NCBI GenBank assembly: GCA_032164245.1
Contig: JAVMKO010000002.1
Coordinates: 93,633,340 to 93,697,339 of the forward strand
Reading direction: 5' to 3'
Source: Sternotherus odoratus
Lineage: Eukaryota; Chordata; Testudines; Kinosternidae
DNA length: 64,000 nucleotides
Shown here one piece after another: positions 13,781 through 25,523 of this stretch. A program made the translations under genes and the position numbers. Numbering within the stretch: the first letter of the stretch is position 1; every line of letters begins with the position of its first letter. The notes under the pieces are model-generated. The model saw nothing but the letters and a program-made list of their open reading frames with translations, ran no database searches and had not been told where the DNA came from.

Positions 13781-14749
13781 TCTTTCTTTAAGCAAGTGGT
13801 CTATATTTTGAAAAAGTTTGAGAACTCCTAGATTAAAGAGGGAAGGGGGAAAGAGTTCCTATTTTCCTAATTTGTTTACTTTGTGGTTTTGACAGTGCTT
13901 TGAATAGTTAGTTTAACTTTTGCCCTTATATAGTCAAGTAGTTAGTCAACTACCTGTGTAAGTCTCTCACACAGCTACTTAGAAAACATAGAAGAAGCAG
14001 AAAAAAAATTAAAACCGTAAATATTGGAGGGGCAGCTCAAGTACAAGCATAGTACCTGAAACAAATTTTATATAATTATTTTAGATAGCAAGATTTTAAG
14101 TTGGCAGTGGCTCAAGACAAGAAAGAAAACAGGAAATTAAAGGAGGAGACAATCTTCATTCCATAGTTCTGGGTGGCAATGGTGTAATAAAGGTATCACA
14201 CTCAGGAATGTTTGTAAGAGACTAATTATTATTTCCTGTATCTAGTCACATGAGTCAGAGTTATAAAATGTTGTACCTGTGACATGTGTGAGGGATCTGT
14301 ATATATGGTCTCTAGCAGCTACAGGGTTTTTTTTTTAATCAAATGGAATAAAGCTTAAATACCACCCCTTTTACCCACCCATTCCTGCAATATACCTCTT
14401 ACCTATATCTGAGCTATTGAAGTCCTCAAATCTTAGCTTAAGGACTTAAGGACTTCAAAGTACAGAGAATCCTCCGGCAAGTGACCCATGCCCCTTACTG
14501 CAGAGGAAGGTGAAAAACAACCCTGCTGCAACTCCAATTAATAAAAACACAAATAGAAACATCTAGGATAGAGATAAAAATGAATTACCATACTGGATTA
14601 GACCAAAGAACTAGGTAATCCATTACTTTATCTCCAACAGTGGCCAGTGCTGGAAGCTTCAGAGGCAAATGTAAGAACACCATGCCAGCACATTTGGTCT
14701 TATCCTGATTGCCATTACAGTTAGAAATTAGCTTCAACCTTGCAAGTTT
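13781..14749. other. Intergenic, nothing recognised
   Basis: AT-rich sequence without a gene signature. A short phrase near 13,790-13,835 ('agtggtctatattttgaa', 'tttgagaactcct') looks like a remnant of a small hAT element. Confidence 0.4.
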
Positions 14750-15141
14750 AATGATTTAGCATCCCCAATTAATAGGCAGCAGTTTTAAAACAAACAAAAG
14801 CAAGTATTTCTTCACACAATGCACAATTAAAATGTGGAACTCTTTGCCAGAGGATGTTGTGAAGGCCAAGACTATAACTGGCTTCAAAAAAGAACTATAT
14901 AGTTTGCGAAGAATAGGTCCATCAATAGCTATTTGCCATGATGGGCAGGGATTCAAAACCATGCTCTGAAGCATCCTTATCCTCTGTTTGCCAGAAGCTG
15001 GGAATGGGCAACAGGGGATGATCACTTGATGATTACCCAGTTCATTCCCTCTGAAGCACCTGGCATTGGCCACTGTTGGCAGACACAATACTGGGCTCTA
15101 TGGATCATTGCTTTGATCCAGTATGGCCATTCTTATGTTCT
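14750..15141 (+). mobile_element. CR1 LINE 3' UTR fragment (sense)
   Basis: This matches the turtle CR1 subfamily with a long 3' UTR: 'tatttcttcacacaatgc', 'tggccactgttggcagac', ending 'cagtatggccattcttatg' plus 'ttcta'. It is 5' truncated. The terminal part of the same type occurs in the opposite orientation at 54,352-54,543. Confidence 0.85.
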
Positions 15142-15521
15142 AATTTTTTGTTAGCAGTAACTGTTTTAATTCTGGATATTCATGTTATCCATACAACCGT
15201 CCAGTCCGTTTTTGAATCTTCCTGAGATCTTGGCCTCAATTACTTCCTGTGGCAATGAGTTCCATGGTCTAATTACATGTTGTGTGCAAAAATATTTCCT
15301 TTTATTTGTTTTGAATTTGCAACCTTTTAATGCCTGTCCGTTTGTTCCTGTACTATGAGACAGGGAGAGCAGAATTTCCAGCTCTTCCTTTTCCACTCCA
15401 CTCATTATTTTATATATTTTTTACTATCTCTCCTCTTATTCATCACCCCCTCTAAGGTAAATAATCTCAGTCTTTTCAATGTCTTCACATAAGAGTTTTC
15501 CATGCTCCTAATCATTCTTGT

Positions 15522-15669
15522 ATGCACTGGTGGTGTAGCTGTGTCAATCCCAGGATATTAAAGAGACAAGGTAGGTGAGGTAATATCTTTTATTGGACCA
15601 ACTTCTCAAAAGGCTTGTCTTTCTCACCAACAAAAGTTGGTCCTGTAAAAGATATTACCTAAAACCACC
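15522..15669 (+). mobile_element. SINE-like repeat with target-site duplication
   Basis: It is flanked by a near-perfect direct repeat: 'tgctcctaatcattcttgt' at 15,503-15,521 and the same with one extra C at 15,670-15,689. A 19-20-bp duplication indicates LINE-type (target-primed) insertion. The head contains 'ggtgtagctgtgtcaatccc'. The body forms a hairpin: 'aggtaatatcttttattgga' is roughly inverted as 'gtcctgtaaaagatattacc'. Confidence 0.75.
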
Positions 15670-16161
15670 GTGCTCCCTAATCATTCTTGTCATCCTTCTT
15701 GCTACAAGACTAATTACCCTTGGTCTCATTCTTCTCATATCCTTTTTTATATGGAGTGAGCAGCAATGCACACAGTATCCCAGACGAGGCCACACTATAA
15801 AGGCATTATATTTTTTTCTATATTATTCTCATTCCTTATGTAGCCTAACATCTGGTTTGCTTTTCTGAATGCAGCTGTATATTGAGCTTCTTCCCCAAGA
15901 TGTCTATAATGATGCCCTAAATCCCCTTCCTGGGCTGATACACATCTTATGAGGTTCTGAACTAAGTAGTTTACATTTTTTCCCTCCAAAATGCAGTATC
16001 TCACAGTTATTAACATTCAATGTCATTATGTTGTCCATTCAACTAGCTTTCTTAGGTCTTCCTGAAGTTCTTCACAGTCCCTGCTGGTTTTGATAACTGA
16101 AATAACTTTGGGTCATCAGCAACTTTTGCCACCTCACTACTCGACCCTTTTTCCCCACATA

Positions 16162-16518
16162 CAGTAAAACCTCAGAGTTATGAACAACAGAATTACAAAC
16201 TGACTGGTCAGCCACACACCTCATTGGAACTGGAAGTACACAATAAAGCAGCAGCAGAGACCATGTTAAACAAACTACTACAAACTACTACAAAAATAAA
16301 AGGGAGTTTTTAAAAAAAGATAAGAAAAAACTTTCTGTGCTTGTTTCATTTCAATTAAGATGGTTAAAAGCAGCATTTTTCTTCTGCGTAGTAAAGTTTC
16401 AAAAGCTGTATTAAGTCAATGTTCAGTTGTCAGCTTTTGAAAGCACAACCCTATTATTTTGTTCAGAGTTATGAACACACTCTGTTCCTGAGGTGTTCAT
16501 AACTCTGAGGCACTCCTC
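16162..16518. mobile_element. Tigger/pogo-like MITE in CR1
   Basis: The left end is CAGTAAAACCTCAGAGTTAT; the right end is its decayed inverse ('ataactctgaggcactcctc'). Both sides are flanked by TA (16160-16161 and 16519-16520), the Tc1/mariner/pogo target. CR1 sequence resumes on the other side. No transposase. Confidence 0.75.
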
Positions 16519-16601
16519 TACAAATTAAACAGAACCTAGTACTAGCACATGAGGTAACCCACTGTTCAGCTTCTGCAATGATGAAAATGACCATTTAATC
16601 T

Positions 16602-16705
16602 TACAGGGTGGGTGAGGTAATATCTTTTATTGCACCAATTTCTGTTGGTGAGAGAGAAGCTTGGGAGTGTGGGGGCAGGAAACACAGCTACAATTACAAT
16701 GCATA
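16602..16705 (+). mobile_element. SINE-like repeat fragment
   Basis: It contains 'ggtgggtgaggtaatatctt' and 'ctgttggtgagagagaagct', the body of the repeat at 15,522. It lies between two CR1 segments with flanks 'atttaatc' and 'atttagtc' that look like a decayed target duplication. Confidence 0.55.
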
Positions 16706-17000
16706 TATTTAGTCCTACTCTTTGTTTTCTGTCTCCTAGCCAGATTTTGATTGATGACAGAACTTTGCCTCTCACCCCATGATTACTTAGCTTCTGAAGT
16801 AGCCTCTTGGTGAGGCATCTTGTCAAAGGCCTTTTGAAAGTCTAAACACAGAATTCAAACAGATTAATAGATCAGTGAGAAATAATTTTCTTTTGCACAA
16901 GCCATGCTGGTTAGACCCTACCTCTCATTTTTTTAAATCCTAATTTTAAATAAGCATTTCAACCAATGAATAGACAATGTAAGTGCCCTGACAATAGAAG

Positions 17001-18024
17001 GGATTATTTTGCCTCCTATTGGGCAGCTGTCAACAGCTATTATCTTTCAACCTTAATGATTTTCTGATTACATAGCCACCACTTCTTGCAAAAGAAGGCA
17101 TTTTGCAAGGCCTGTTCAGATGCAGAGGTGGATCCATCACTTGCATCCGGTGTTTACTACTCCTCATGTTTTCATCATCATTCAATGAGTAGGAGGAGTA
17201 GGTCTTCTGTTTTTTGCACAAGTGATGCAGGAGTAGCATTGTGGCCATCTTCAAGAAAGAGGGAGAGAGCCAGCATTCATTCTCCTTTGTTCTCTTTAGA
17301 CGTCTTCTATTCCTCCTGCAGGGTCAACCCTTGGGATAGTTATGATGCATGACCTTAATGTGGATGGTATAGCTGTTACATTGGTAAACTGCCAGCCAGT
17401 TTGTTTGGAGTCTAATATCTCTCCTTTGAAACTGTATACTGTTCTTCCTGTAGTGTTCCTTCTTTTCTAGTTTCCTGCTGCACACCTCTTTTGTAACTAC
17501 TGTAGAGTTAATTGTCTTTGCCTCAAGAAGTTTATTAGATATGGGCACTAAAAAAGTTTTCCTTCTGCCCATAAATTGCTGAAGTGGTGATTTTAATCCA
17601 AAAATATTGTGAGCATATTGCGATACTTTAACAATGCTAAGTATGGATCTCTGGAATTTACCTGGAGGGTTTCTATCAAGCTCTTTGCTATTTGATGTGA
17701 CTTTTCTGAAAACCTGTTTGCCAATATGTTGAAAGAACTGCCAAAGTGAGTCACTTAGGATTTATGGGCCATTATCAGTTATTAACTTTATGGAATCTAA
17801 TAGCGAGCAAGCTGCAATTTATAATGTTGCTATAGTGTTACTCATGTGTAGCGCAACAGTTCTCTTTTTATAAAACTGGGTAATCCATTAATAATTTGTT
17901 TAAAGTAACAATATACCTGTGCCAACTTTAGACAAAAGGGCAAAACAGGAATGGTTTCAATGATTCTTTTGCATTCTGCTTCTTATATTTATTTTAGATT
18001 TCCACATGGATACTTTATCTTCAA
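17001..18024. other. Intergenic, nothing recognised
   Basis: I see no gene, RNA or identifiable repeat. The small open frames have no family signature. Confidence 0.4.
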
Positions 18025-18735
18025 CTAGCAAAAGTGCCTGGCATTGCTCGGGTCAGTCGGAGGTGGGGAGGGGGAAGACAGCTGACACCCCCTGACCAAC
18101 CCCAACACCCACACCTCACCCCTCACCCACCCCGACACCTTCCCACCCCCCCAGACCAAACCCGACACCCCCCGGCTCACTTACCCCCCAACCAAACCCG
18201 ACACCCCCACCTGACCCCCCCAACCAAACCCAACACCTCCACCTCACCCCCCGACCGAACCCGACACCCCCACCTCACTTACCGTCCCACCAAACCCAAC
18301 TCGGATCCGTCACGGGCGGGGAGGGGGCCCAGAGCCGAGGGATTCCGGGGACCTTCGCAGGTGGGGGGGGGGGGCACAGAGCTGATGGATTCCGGGGTTC
18401 CGTTGGGAGGGGGGAGGGGCAGAGAACTGAGGGATCTCCGGGGTTCCGTTGGAGGAGGGAGGGGTGAGCTGAGCGAGTGCGGTGTCTGTTGGAGGGGGTA
18501 TTATGACATCATCACCACCTAACCGCCCAGCTGATGTGATTGGCCCTGAAAGACCTTCACCCCTGGGGGGCGTCAGAGGTGAGATCCAAAAAATTTTCGA
18601 CCCTTACCAGCATCTAGACCCCAAGACCCCTAACTGTACCAAATTTCAAGTCTCTGGCTCAAACGGTGCGGGAGGAGTTCGCGGTCATACATACATACAT
18701 ACATACATACACCACTTGACTTTTATATATATAGA
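18025..18735 (-). mobile_element. Non-autonomous Helitron, copy 1
   Basis: On the minus strand it begins TC (18735-18734) after a host A and ends CTAG (18028-18025) before a host T, with no target duplication; these are the defining Helitron ends. Near the 3' end a CCCG-type stem precedes CTAG by about 11 nt; its second arm is mutated in this copy. The interior is a C-rich minisatellite on the plus strand (units around 'cccgacacccccacctcac', about 18,080-18,300), followed by G-rich repeats and a short (ATAC)n near 18,690-18,710. No Rep/helicase gene. Confidence 0.85.
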
Positions 18736-19901
18736 TTACAGCATTTATGCCTGGTCTGAATAGGATATCCTAGGCTTTATGTTTACACATTTAATACCTA
18801 GATGGGCACTGTGTCTTATGCTAAGCATTATAAACCTCTGGTGTGCAGCACTATGATATGTGCTTTGTACAGAATCCCACTATATGCAGCAACTTAATCC
18901 TTATTGGCCTATTATATTTTCATGTTTGGAGATACCTAAGCTGCTTTTCTGTTGGACATCGAATTAGAAGTACTCACTGTTGTAAGGATAGATTATGTTG
19001 CATGACTTATTCTAGCTAGCCAAATTTTGTTTTGGAAATAGGTAATAATACTAGAGTCATATTTACTTCAAATCTCTTCCTGAAACTTGTTGCTGGCACA
19101 GTGCACACCATAAAAGCATATATGCCATAGGCAGTTCTTTGTCAGGCTCCAAATTTACATTTCAGAACAAGTATTTTTGCAAGTTCACAAGCTGAAACAT
19201 ACAGTTTGCACAATACTAGAAAGACATTTTTAGGAGCTCACTGGAATAGATCTGTAAGCAAAAGTTTTCAGTCTGCATCATCTGGCCTAGTGTGCAAGTG
19301 TCCTGTTCTAACTAAAATGTCAAAACAGGCACAGAAATTAAATACCTAGCAAATGTGAATAAAAAGCCTTGTCATGAGAGAAATATATGGGGGAGTGGGG
19401 TAAAACCTGATTGGAGTGCACTGGCGTATCCATTTAGTGAAAGCAGAAAAATCAAGCTCTAATGCTATCTAGAACAGTTGTTCCCAACTGGTGGGTCATG
19501 ATGCATTTGTGAGTCACTTTAAAACATGACAGCTTGCTTGTGCTAGGTGGGTTGCTTCAAAGTTTGTAATATGTAAGAAAAATAATTTTATTTAATCCTG
19601 AGTCTAGTTTTAAAATGGATCAGAGTGTGTGCGGGGGGATGGGGATGTGAGAAATAGTAATGGCCAGTTCTAAAGTGGAGGAATGATCATGTGCAGTCAG
19701 GACAGGAGGAACTAAGAGAACCTAAGTGCAGAGAGATACTGTGGAGTGAGGATGAGGAACAAGAAAAGGAAAGCGAGAAAAGTAAGAAGAAAAGAGTCCA
19801 GAGAAACTATTAGCTAAAAGCATATTACTCTCCTTTTTGTCCTATGCACATCCCTTTCCCACCACCCTCTGCTTCAGCAATCTGTCTCCAATGACATAAT
19901 G
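18736..19901. other. Intergenic; one decayed hAT fragment
   Basis: Mostly unrecognised AT-rich sequence. Around 19,474-19,565 a fragment ('cagttgttcccaactggtgg', 'aggtgggttgcttcaaag') resembles one end of a hAT-type repeat; the other end is not visible. Confidence 0.4.
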
Positions 19902-20184
19902 CAGGAGTTCTCAAAACTTCATTGCACCAAGACCTTCTGACAACAAAAATTACTACATGACCCCACAAGGGTGCATGACCCTGGGTGTGGAGGCCAAAAC
20001 CAAAGTCCAAAAGTTTTGGCCCTGGACCGGGCGGTCTGTAATGTGAGCCCTGCTGCCCAGGATTGAAGCCAAAGCCTGACCCATGCTGTCCAGGGCTCAG
20101 GTTTTGTCCCTGGGCCCCAGGAAGTCTAACAGCCCCGGTGACCCCATTAAAATAGGGTCCCAAACCACAGTTTGAGAACAGCTG
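19902..20184. mobile_element. Non-autonomous hAT element
   Basis: The ends are CAGGAGTTCTCAAAAC and GTTTGAGAACAGCTG, with an imperfect 8-bp duplication ACATAATG (19,894-19,901) and ACGTAATG (20,185-20,192). The inner text ('attactacatgaccccac', 'gaccccattaaaat') is shared with the element at 6232-6873, so the two belong to one family. Confidence 0.85.
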
Positions 20185-20930
20185 ACGTAATGGATGAGTT
20201 CCAATACAGTTTGTACTATCAGAGGGTAATTTAAAGGTTACATTTGTCAAAAGAAGGTCACAGAACTGAAATATTGGGAATTATTGTACCAAATGACACC
20301 ACTGAAGCTCTCTTTCAAGAGATCTAGGATAGAAATTTGCAAGTTATGTGTTCTTGATAATCACACTTCAGACTTCCTATCACAAACTAGACTATGGTTT
20401 TCTATCTAGTCGATTCATTAGAAGTGTGCCCATCGTGACAGACTCGAGGTAACATAAATCACTGCATCCTTGTTTACAAGCTACTGAAACAGATGATGTT
20501 CCAAAACACTGGCAAGCATCTACCCTAAGTTTCTGGAAGATAAAGCTACATAAATCCTTTCAGAAATAACAATTTGTTGTTTCTACGAGGAGAGAATGAT
20601 CAAAAGAGAGGAAAGGTAGTAAATGAAAAAATATAAGAATGGATAGATATGGACCAGTTTTATCAACTACTATTTTCAAGAAAACTCAGGGTAAATGTAG
20701 TTTCTGTAAAAACTGGTAAGTTCCAGCACGTATATGAGAAAGAATAGGTGAATTACTAGATTTCCAGAAGGTTAGTATAATTATCCTTTAGCATTCTTAT
20801 GTGGCTTATTCTGCACAGTAGTTCCTGAATACAAGATATGCCCTTCTGCGGGCTCAGGAAAGATCAGCTGAAGCATTGACAGTTTCAAGATAATAATCAC
20901 AAGGGAGAATTGATAATTCAAAGGATTGAA
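20185..20930. other. Intergenic, nothing recognised
   Basis: No gene, RNA or repeat could be supported here. Confidence 0.4.
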
Positions 20931-21020
20931 GGCTCAGATCCCTAAAGGTATTTAAGTGCCTAACTTCCCCATTGATTTCAGCAGAAGTTAGAAACCTAAA
21001 TACCTCTGTGGATCTGAGCC
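20931..21020. repeat. 90-bp palindromic repeat
   Basis: The outer arms are exact inverses: 'ggctcagatcc' at 20,931-20,941 and 'ggatctgagcc' at 21,010-21,020. The inner parts are also related as an inverted repeat ('aggtattta', 'taaatacct'). This is a foldback family common in sauropsid genomes as I recall it. Confidence 0.7.
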
Positions 21021-21023
21021 TAA

Positions 21024-21208
21024 GGCCAGGTCTACACTACCTGCCAGAGTGGAAGGTAGCAATCGATCTTTCAGGGATTGATATATAGCGTTGTGAAAGT
21101 GCCGCGGTAAGTCAACCTAAATACATTAACTTCAGCTACACTATTCGTGTAGTTGAAGTTGCGTATCTTACGTCAATCCAATCCCCACCCCGTAGTGTAG
21201 ACTAGGGC
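21024..21208. mobile_element. Harbinger-like MITE 1
   Basis: The ends 'ggccaggtctacacta' and 'tagtgtagactagggc' are roughly inverted. TAA at 21,021-21,023 and 21,209-21,211 is a 3-bp duplication as in PIF/Harbinger elements. An internal hairpin is formed by 'acttcagctacac' and 'gtgtagttgaagt'. It abuts a second element, sharing the right TAA. Confidence 0.7.
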
Positions 21209-21211
21209 TAA

Positions 21212-21491
21212 GGCCTTATCTACGCTAAAGGAAAAAGTTGATCTAAACTATGCAATTTGAGTTACATGAATACTGTAACTCAAATTGATGTAGCTTAGAT
21301 CTACTTATTGCATGTCCACACTATGCGATGTCAACAGGAGACACTCTCCCATCAAATCCCCTTACTCATCTCAATCAGGATGACTACAGGAGTCGATAGG
21401 AGAGCGATCAGCGGTCTATTTAACAAGTCTTTACTAGACCCGCTAAATTGACCGCTCATGCATCGATCCTCCAGTAAATGTAGACAAGCCC
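21212..21491. mobile_element. Harbinger-like MITE 2
   Basis: The ends are 'ggccttatctacgct' and 'atgtagacaagccc', flanked by TAA on the left and TTA on the right. It contains 'gtaactcaaattg' as the inverse of 'aatttgagttac' and a distal segment with 'gactacaggagtcgatagga'. It directly adjoins MITE 1. Confidence 0.65.
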
Positions 21492-23786
21492 TTAGTGTAA
21501 GTGGTTTTTGAGGTTTTGTTGATGCTGAATATATATATATGGGTGTAGCAAAATTTGAGACTGCAGACTTCCAAAAACGTGTGTCATGCTGACTCACTTC
21601 TTATAGAAAGCTAATTTAGGGTTTTTGACAAAGATCCTGTACTAGCTATGAGTGATGTTATGATCCCAAGAATGTTGAAGTGTCCAATGATTATCCTAAT
21701 TATTGTTATTGTGTTTATAGAAGTGGGAAGACCCTGAGGGGAAGGAGAACCAGAAAGTGGGATGAGTAAGGCTAAAGGAATTGTTAGCTGCACATACAGA
21801 GAGGTTCATCATGCTTTTTTCTTTAACTGACCTGAATAGTATAACTGATGTTTTATAAGAACAGTTTTTTCCCCCTTTCTATGCTTAGCACACTTAAGAA
21901 TGCACATCTACCACTGAGACTAGCATGTGTAGTAAGTAGAAATTTAAAAAAGACAGTGAACTTGAAATCAAGCCAATTAAAAAATATGAATTCAAAGAAG
22001 TTTGAGGTAATACAGCTGACTGTCAATATTTGTTATGCTACCAACAACACATTCCTTCCCCCCCCCCTTCATCTTCCCTCTTGCTGTGTGAAATACACAC
22101 ACCAAAAACCAGGAGGAAAGAGACTATAGTGAAATCATGATAATGTCTATGGAGAAAGAAGTCCAAAATAACTCTAAATTTCTGGGAGTGAGGCAAGATA
22201 CATCATCTTAGGAGAGCTGCTAAAGAACTCAATATTGGTTGGGGCAATGTTTAGAGAAAAACAAAATTTATTTTATATTTCCTGGATATTTAGTATTATA
22301 AATAGTATGCTATTTTTAATTATTGTATTTTTAAGCATGTTAGAGACACCTAAATGTGCAGATAACCACCTCTTATTTCATACATGTAAAGAATAAATGC
22401 ACAAACTAAAAAAATAGAAATATTTTTTGTAATCTCATTCCATTATAATCATTTTAGGCAATACTTGCAACACTAATAGACAAAAAAATTCCAACAGAAG
22501 AAGTGTGATTGTGAAGGTAATTTTTAAATTATATGATCCAAGGTGAAGTCAATCTTGATGATTGTAGGAAAAATAATTTCCTGGTCTACCATAGAGAAAA
22601 TAAGCAGTTATTCAGGTCTGTTGGATTACACCTATGTTAACATCCACTCCTGTTCTAATTAATTGGTGATGCAGTTCAATCAATGATACAGTAAAAATAT
22701 CTGAATTCTATCCACATTGCAACTTTCTTCATTGCCACCACCAGTGAAATTGTACAAGTGGTGAGTTATGGCTAGAGCTGGCATTGAAGACAAGGCCTTG
22801 CAGGCTCATATCGACATCCAGTGTGATAAATTTACATAGTACCTCCATTTGTGAAGTGACCATTTAACAAAATATGATGTATATTTATTCTATTGAAGAG
22901 GACATTCTTAGGTTAAAAACTATGTATCTTGAAAACGAAATCTCCTTCCTTATGTTACTAATGAGTTCATAGATAAAAGTTCAAATAGATTTTTAACAGT
23001 TCACTTTTAATCATTTATGCTGTTCAGTTTATTTATTTATTTTTGTCCAAGCTGACTGACATGCATACGTAGCTAATCTGCAGTCAGTTCTTCTCTAGCA
23101 AGATGCTTCAGTGTTTAGGTCGCTAACATTGCAACATTTAAAATAAACAAACAAAGATATAATTTTCCAAAATTGCCAACCTCAAGTGTTCAAAAATCTT
23201 AACTCTGGTCCCACTCTAAAAAATGAGGTGGGCTCAAAAATCCTTATTTCTTAAAAAATTGTGGTTCTTTTTATTTGCCTCCTGATTTCTGAGCCTTGAT
23301 GGTACACTTATTTCACATTTACAAGGTTTTTTCTGTTACTATGGGAGTTAGGAACTTACATTTAAAAACTGAAAGCTGGGATTCTGATTTAATCACTTGA
23401 CTTTAACAGATGGAGCTTTAAGAAAACCACCAAGTATCATGACACTCAAAATAAGATCACAAGAGTCAGCAACACTGAATTGTTATAGTTCTCTAGCATC
23501 CACTGACTACTGAAGATTGCAAGCTGTGTGTGGGAGACAACTTTTGACTATGTTAAAATTATTTCCTTCAATTTTGAAGTCTCATTATTCTGTGAGTAAG
23601 GAAAAGTACAACTGTACAGCTTAAACATTTTCTCCCTCAGAAAGAACATGTATTAGTGTGTTTTATTATATATTGGTAATTTCAGTTTGCATTTTTAATC
23701 TAAGTATTATTAACGTCTAATTGTGACATATACAATCACATGCAATATCTTTGGGGGCCATTCATATTATAGTTATGAAAGATTTA
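21492..23786. other. Intergenic, nothing recognised
   Basis: AT-rich single-copy-looking DNA with a C-run near 22,059-22,067 and a short (AT)n near 21,531-21,539. No gene or repeat could be supported. Confidence 0.45.
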
Positions 23787-23889
23787 CAGAATCATAGAAA
23801 TGTTGGACTGGGAGGGACCTTGTTAGGTCATCTAGTCCAGTCACCTGCACTGGAGGTACAGTGTACTTACCTGTAATTAATTAATTATC

Positions 23890-23941
23890 CATTATTTGGA
23901 TAATGGCATAGTGTACTCTCTATGCCATTATCCAAATAATG
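23890..23941. repeat. Perfect 22-bp inverted repeat, 8-nt loop
   Basis: Left arm 23,890-23,911 (cattattt...gcatag) and right arm 23,920-23,941 are exact reverse complements around the loop 'tgtactct'. The right arm runs straight into recognisable CR1 sequence, so the left arm looks like an inverted copy of it. Confidence 0.95.
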
Positions 23942-24232
23942 TATGAAGATATTGAATAGAGTCTTGAGAGATCCCACTCGATTTAATCTTCTAATTTGAT
24001 TTTGAAGCATTGACTACACTGGGTTTTACAACCTGTTATGCACTCACCTTATAGTAGGTTCATTTAGAATATAATTCACTATTTTATGAGGTCATATGAG
24101 ACTGTATCAAAAGCACTACCAAAGTTGAGATATATCACATCTACATCCGCAAGGCTTGTTAGCTGTCAAAGAAGGATATTAATTTGGTTTGACCTGATTT
24201 ATTCTTGACAAACACGTGTCGACTATTACTTA

Positions 24233-25241
24233 CTAGCGAAAATACCCGGTGTTGCTCGGGTCTGTCGGAGGTGGGGAGGGGGCAGAGAGCTGAGCGAGTG
24301 TGGGGTCCGTTGGAGGGGGCAGAGAGCAAACCTGACACCCCCACCTCACCCCCCCGACCAAACCCGACACCCCCACCTCACTTACCCCTCGACCAACCCC
24401 GACTCACATTTTCACCCCCCCAAACCCAACACCCCGTCACCCCCCTACCAACCCCAACACCCCCTGACCAACACCCACACCTCACCCCCCATACACCAAA
24501 CCTGACACACCCACCTCACTTTCCCCCCCAACCAAACCTGACACCCCTACCACCACAAACAAACCTGACACGCACACCTCCCTTACCCCTCGACCAACCC
24601 CGACCCCCCTCCTCGCCCCCCCAACCAAACCCAACACCCCCAACTTACCCCCCCACCAAACCCAACACCCCCTGACCAACCCCAACACCCACACCTCACC
24701 CCTCACCTACCCCAACACCTTCCCACCCCCCCCAGACCAAACCCAACACCCCCGGCTCACTTACCCCCCCGACCAAACCCGACACCCCCACCTCACCCCC
24801 CCGACCAAACCCAACACCCCTACCCTCTGACCAACCCAACTCGGGTCTGTCGGAGGTGTGGAGGGGCAGAGAGCTGAGCGAGTGCGGGGTCCGTTGGAGG
24901 GGGGAGGGGGCAGAGAGCTGAGCGAGTGCAGGGTCCGTTGGAGGGGGGAGGGGGCAGAGAGCTGAGTGAGTGCGGGGTCCGTTGGAGGGGGTATTATGAC
25001 ATCATAACTATGTCACAGAGAACAGCAGCTGCCCAGCTGATGTGATTGGCCTTTAAATAATTTCAACCCTGGGGGGCGTCAGAGGTGAGATTTGAAAAAT
25101 TTTCGACTCTTACCCTGATTAGGACCCTAAGACCTCTAACTGTACCAAATTTCAAGTCTCTAGCTCAAACGGTGTGGAAGGAGTAAGTGCACGTACATAC
25201 ACGCACGCGTACACCATTTGACTTTTATATATATATATAGA
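24233..25241 (-). mobile_element. Non-autonomous Helitron, copy 2, in CR1
   Basis: On the minus strand it starts TC (25,241-25,240) after host A and ends CTAG (24,236-24,233) before host T. Near the 3' end the palindrome ACCCG...CGGGT stands 7 nt before CTAG. Removing the element joins the flanks into continuous CR1 sequence ('attactta' + 'ttaccttattta') with no duplicated base, which is diagnostic of Helitron insertion between A and T. The interior is about 500 bp of C-rich minisatellite (24,327-24,835, units with 'ccgaccaaacccgacaccc'), then G-rich direct repeats of about 54 bp (around 24,840-24,990). Both ends match copy 1 at 18,025. Confidence 0.93.
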
Positions 25242-25523
25242 TTACCTTATTTAGTTGCTTACAAATTGATCAATTATTTGCTCCATTATCTTTTGAGTAC
25301 CAAATTAAGCTGACTGGCCTGTAATCCCCCAGGTTGTCATCATCCCCTTTTAGTAAATAGGTACTATATTTGCTTCTTTTCAGTCTCCTTGGATCTCTCC
25401 CCCCTCCAAGAGTTCTCAAAAATAATTGCTAGTGGCTTAGATCTCTCTTCAGCCAGTTCCTTAAGTATTCTAGGCTTTATTTCATCAGGACCTGCCAACT
25501 TGAAGACATCTACCCTTGTCTAA

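Larger units (their letters stand above)
15160..17000 (-). mobile_element. CR1 LINE (antisense) broken by three later insertions
   Basis: The reverse complement of CR1 ORF2/3' sequence runs in pieces: 15,160-15,521, 15,690-16,161, 16,519-16,601 and 16,706 to about 17,000. It is interrupted by a SINE-like repeat (15,522-15,669), a Tigger-like element (16,162-16,518) and a fragment of the same SINE family (about 16,602-16,705). The pieces join in correct CR1 order, which supports one original insertion. Coding potential is lost. Confidence 0.8.

Noticed and set aside
24205..24706. Thr/Pro-rich open frame and its antisense
   Set aside because: Translation of the C-rich minisatellite inside the Helitron.
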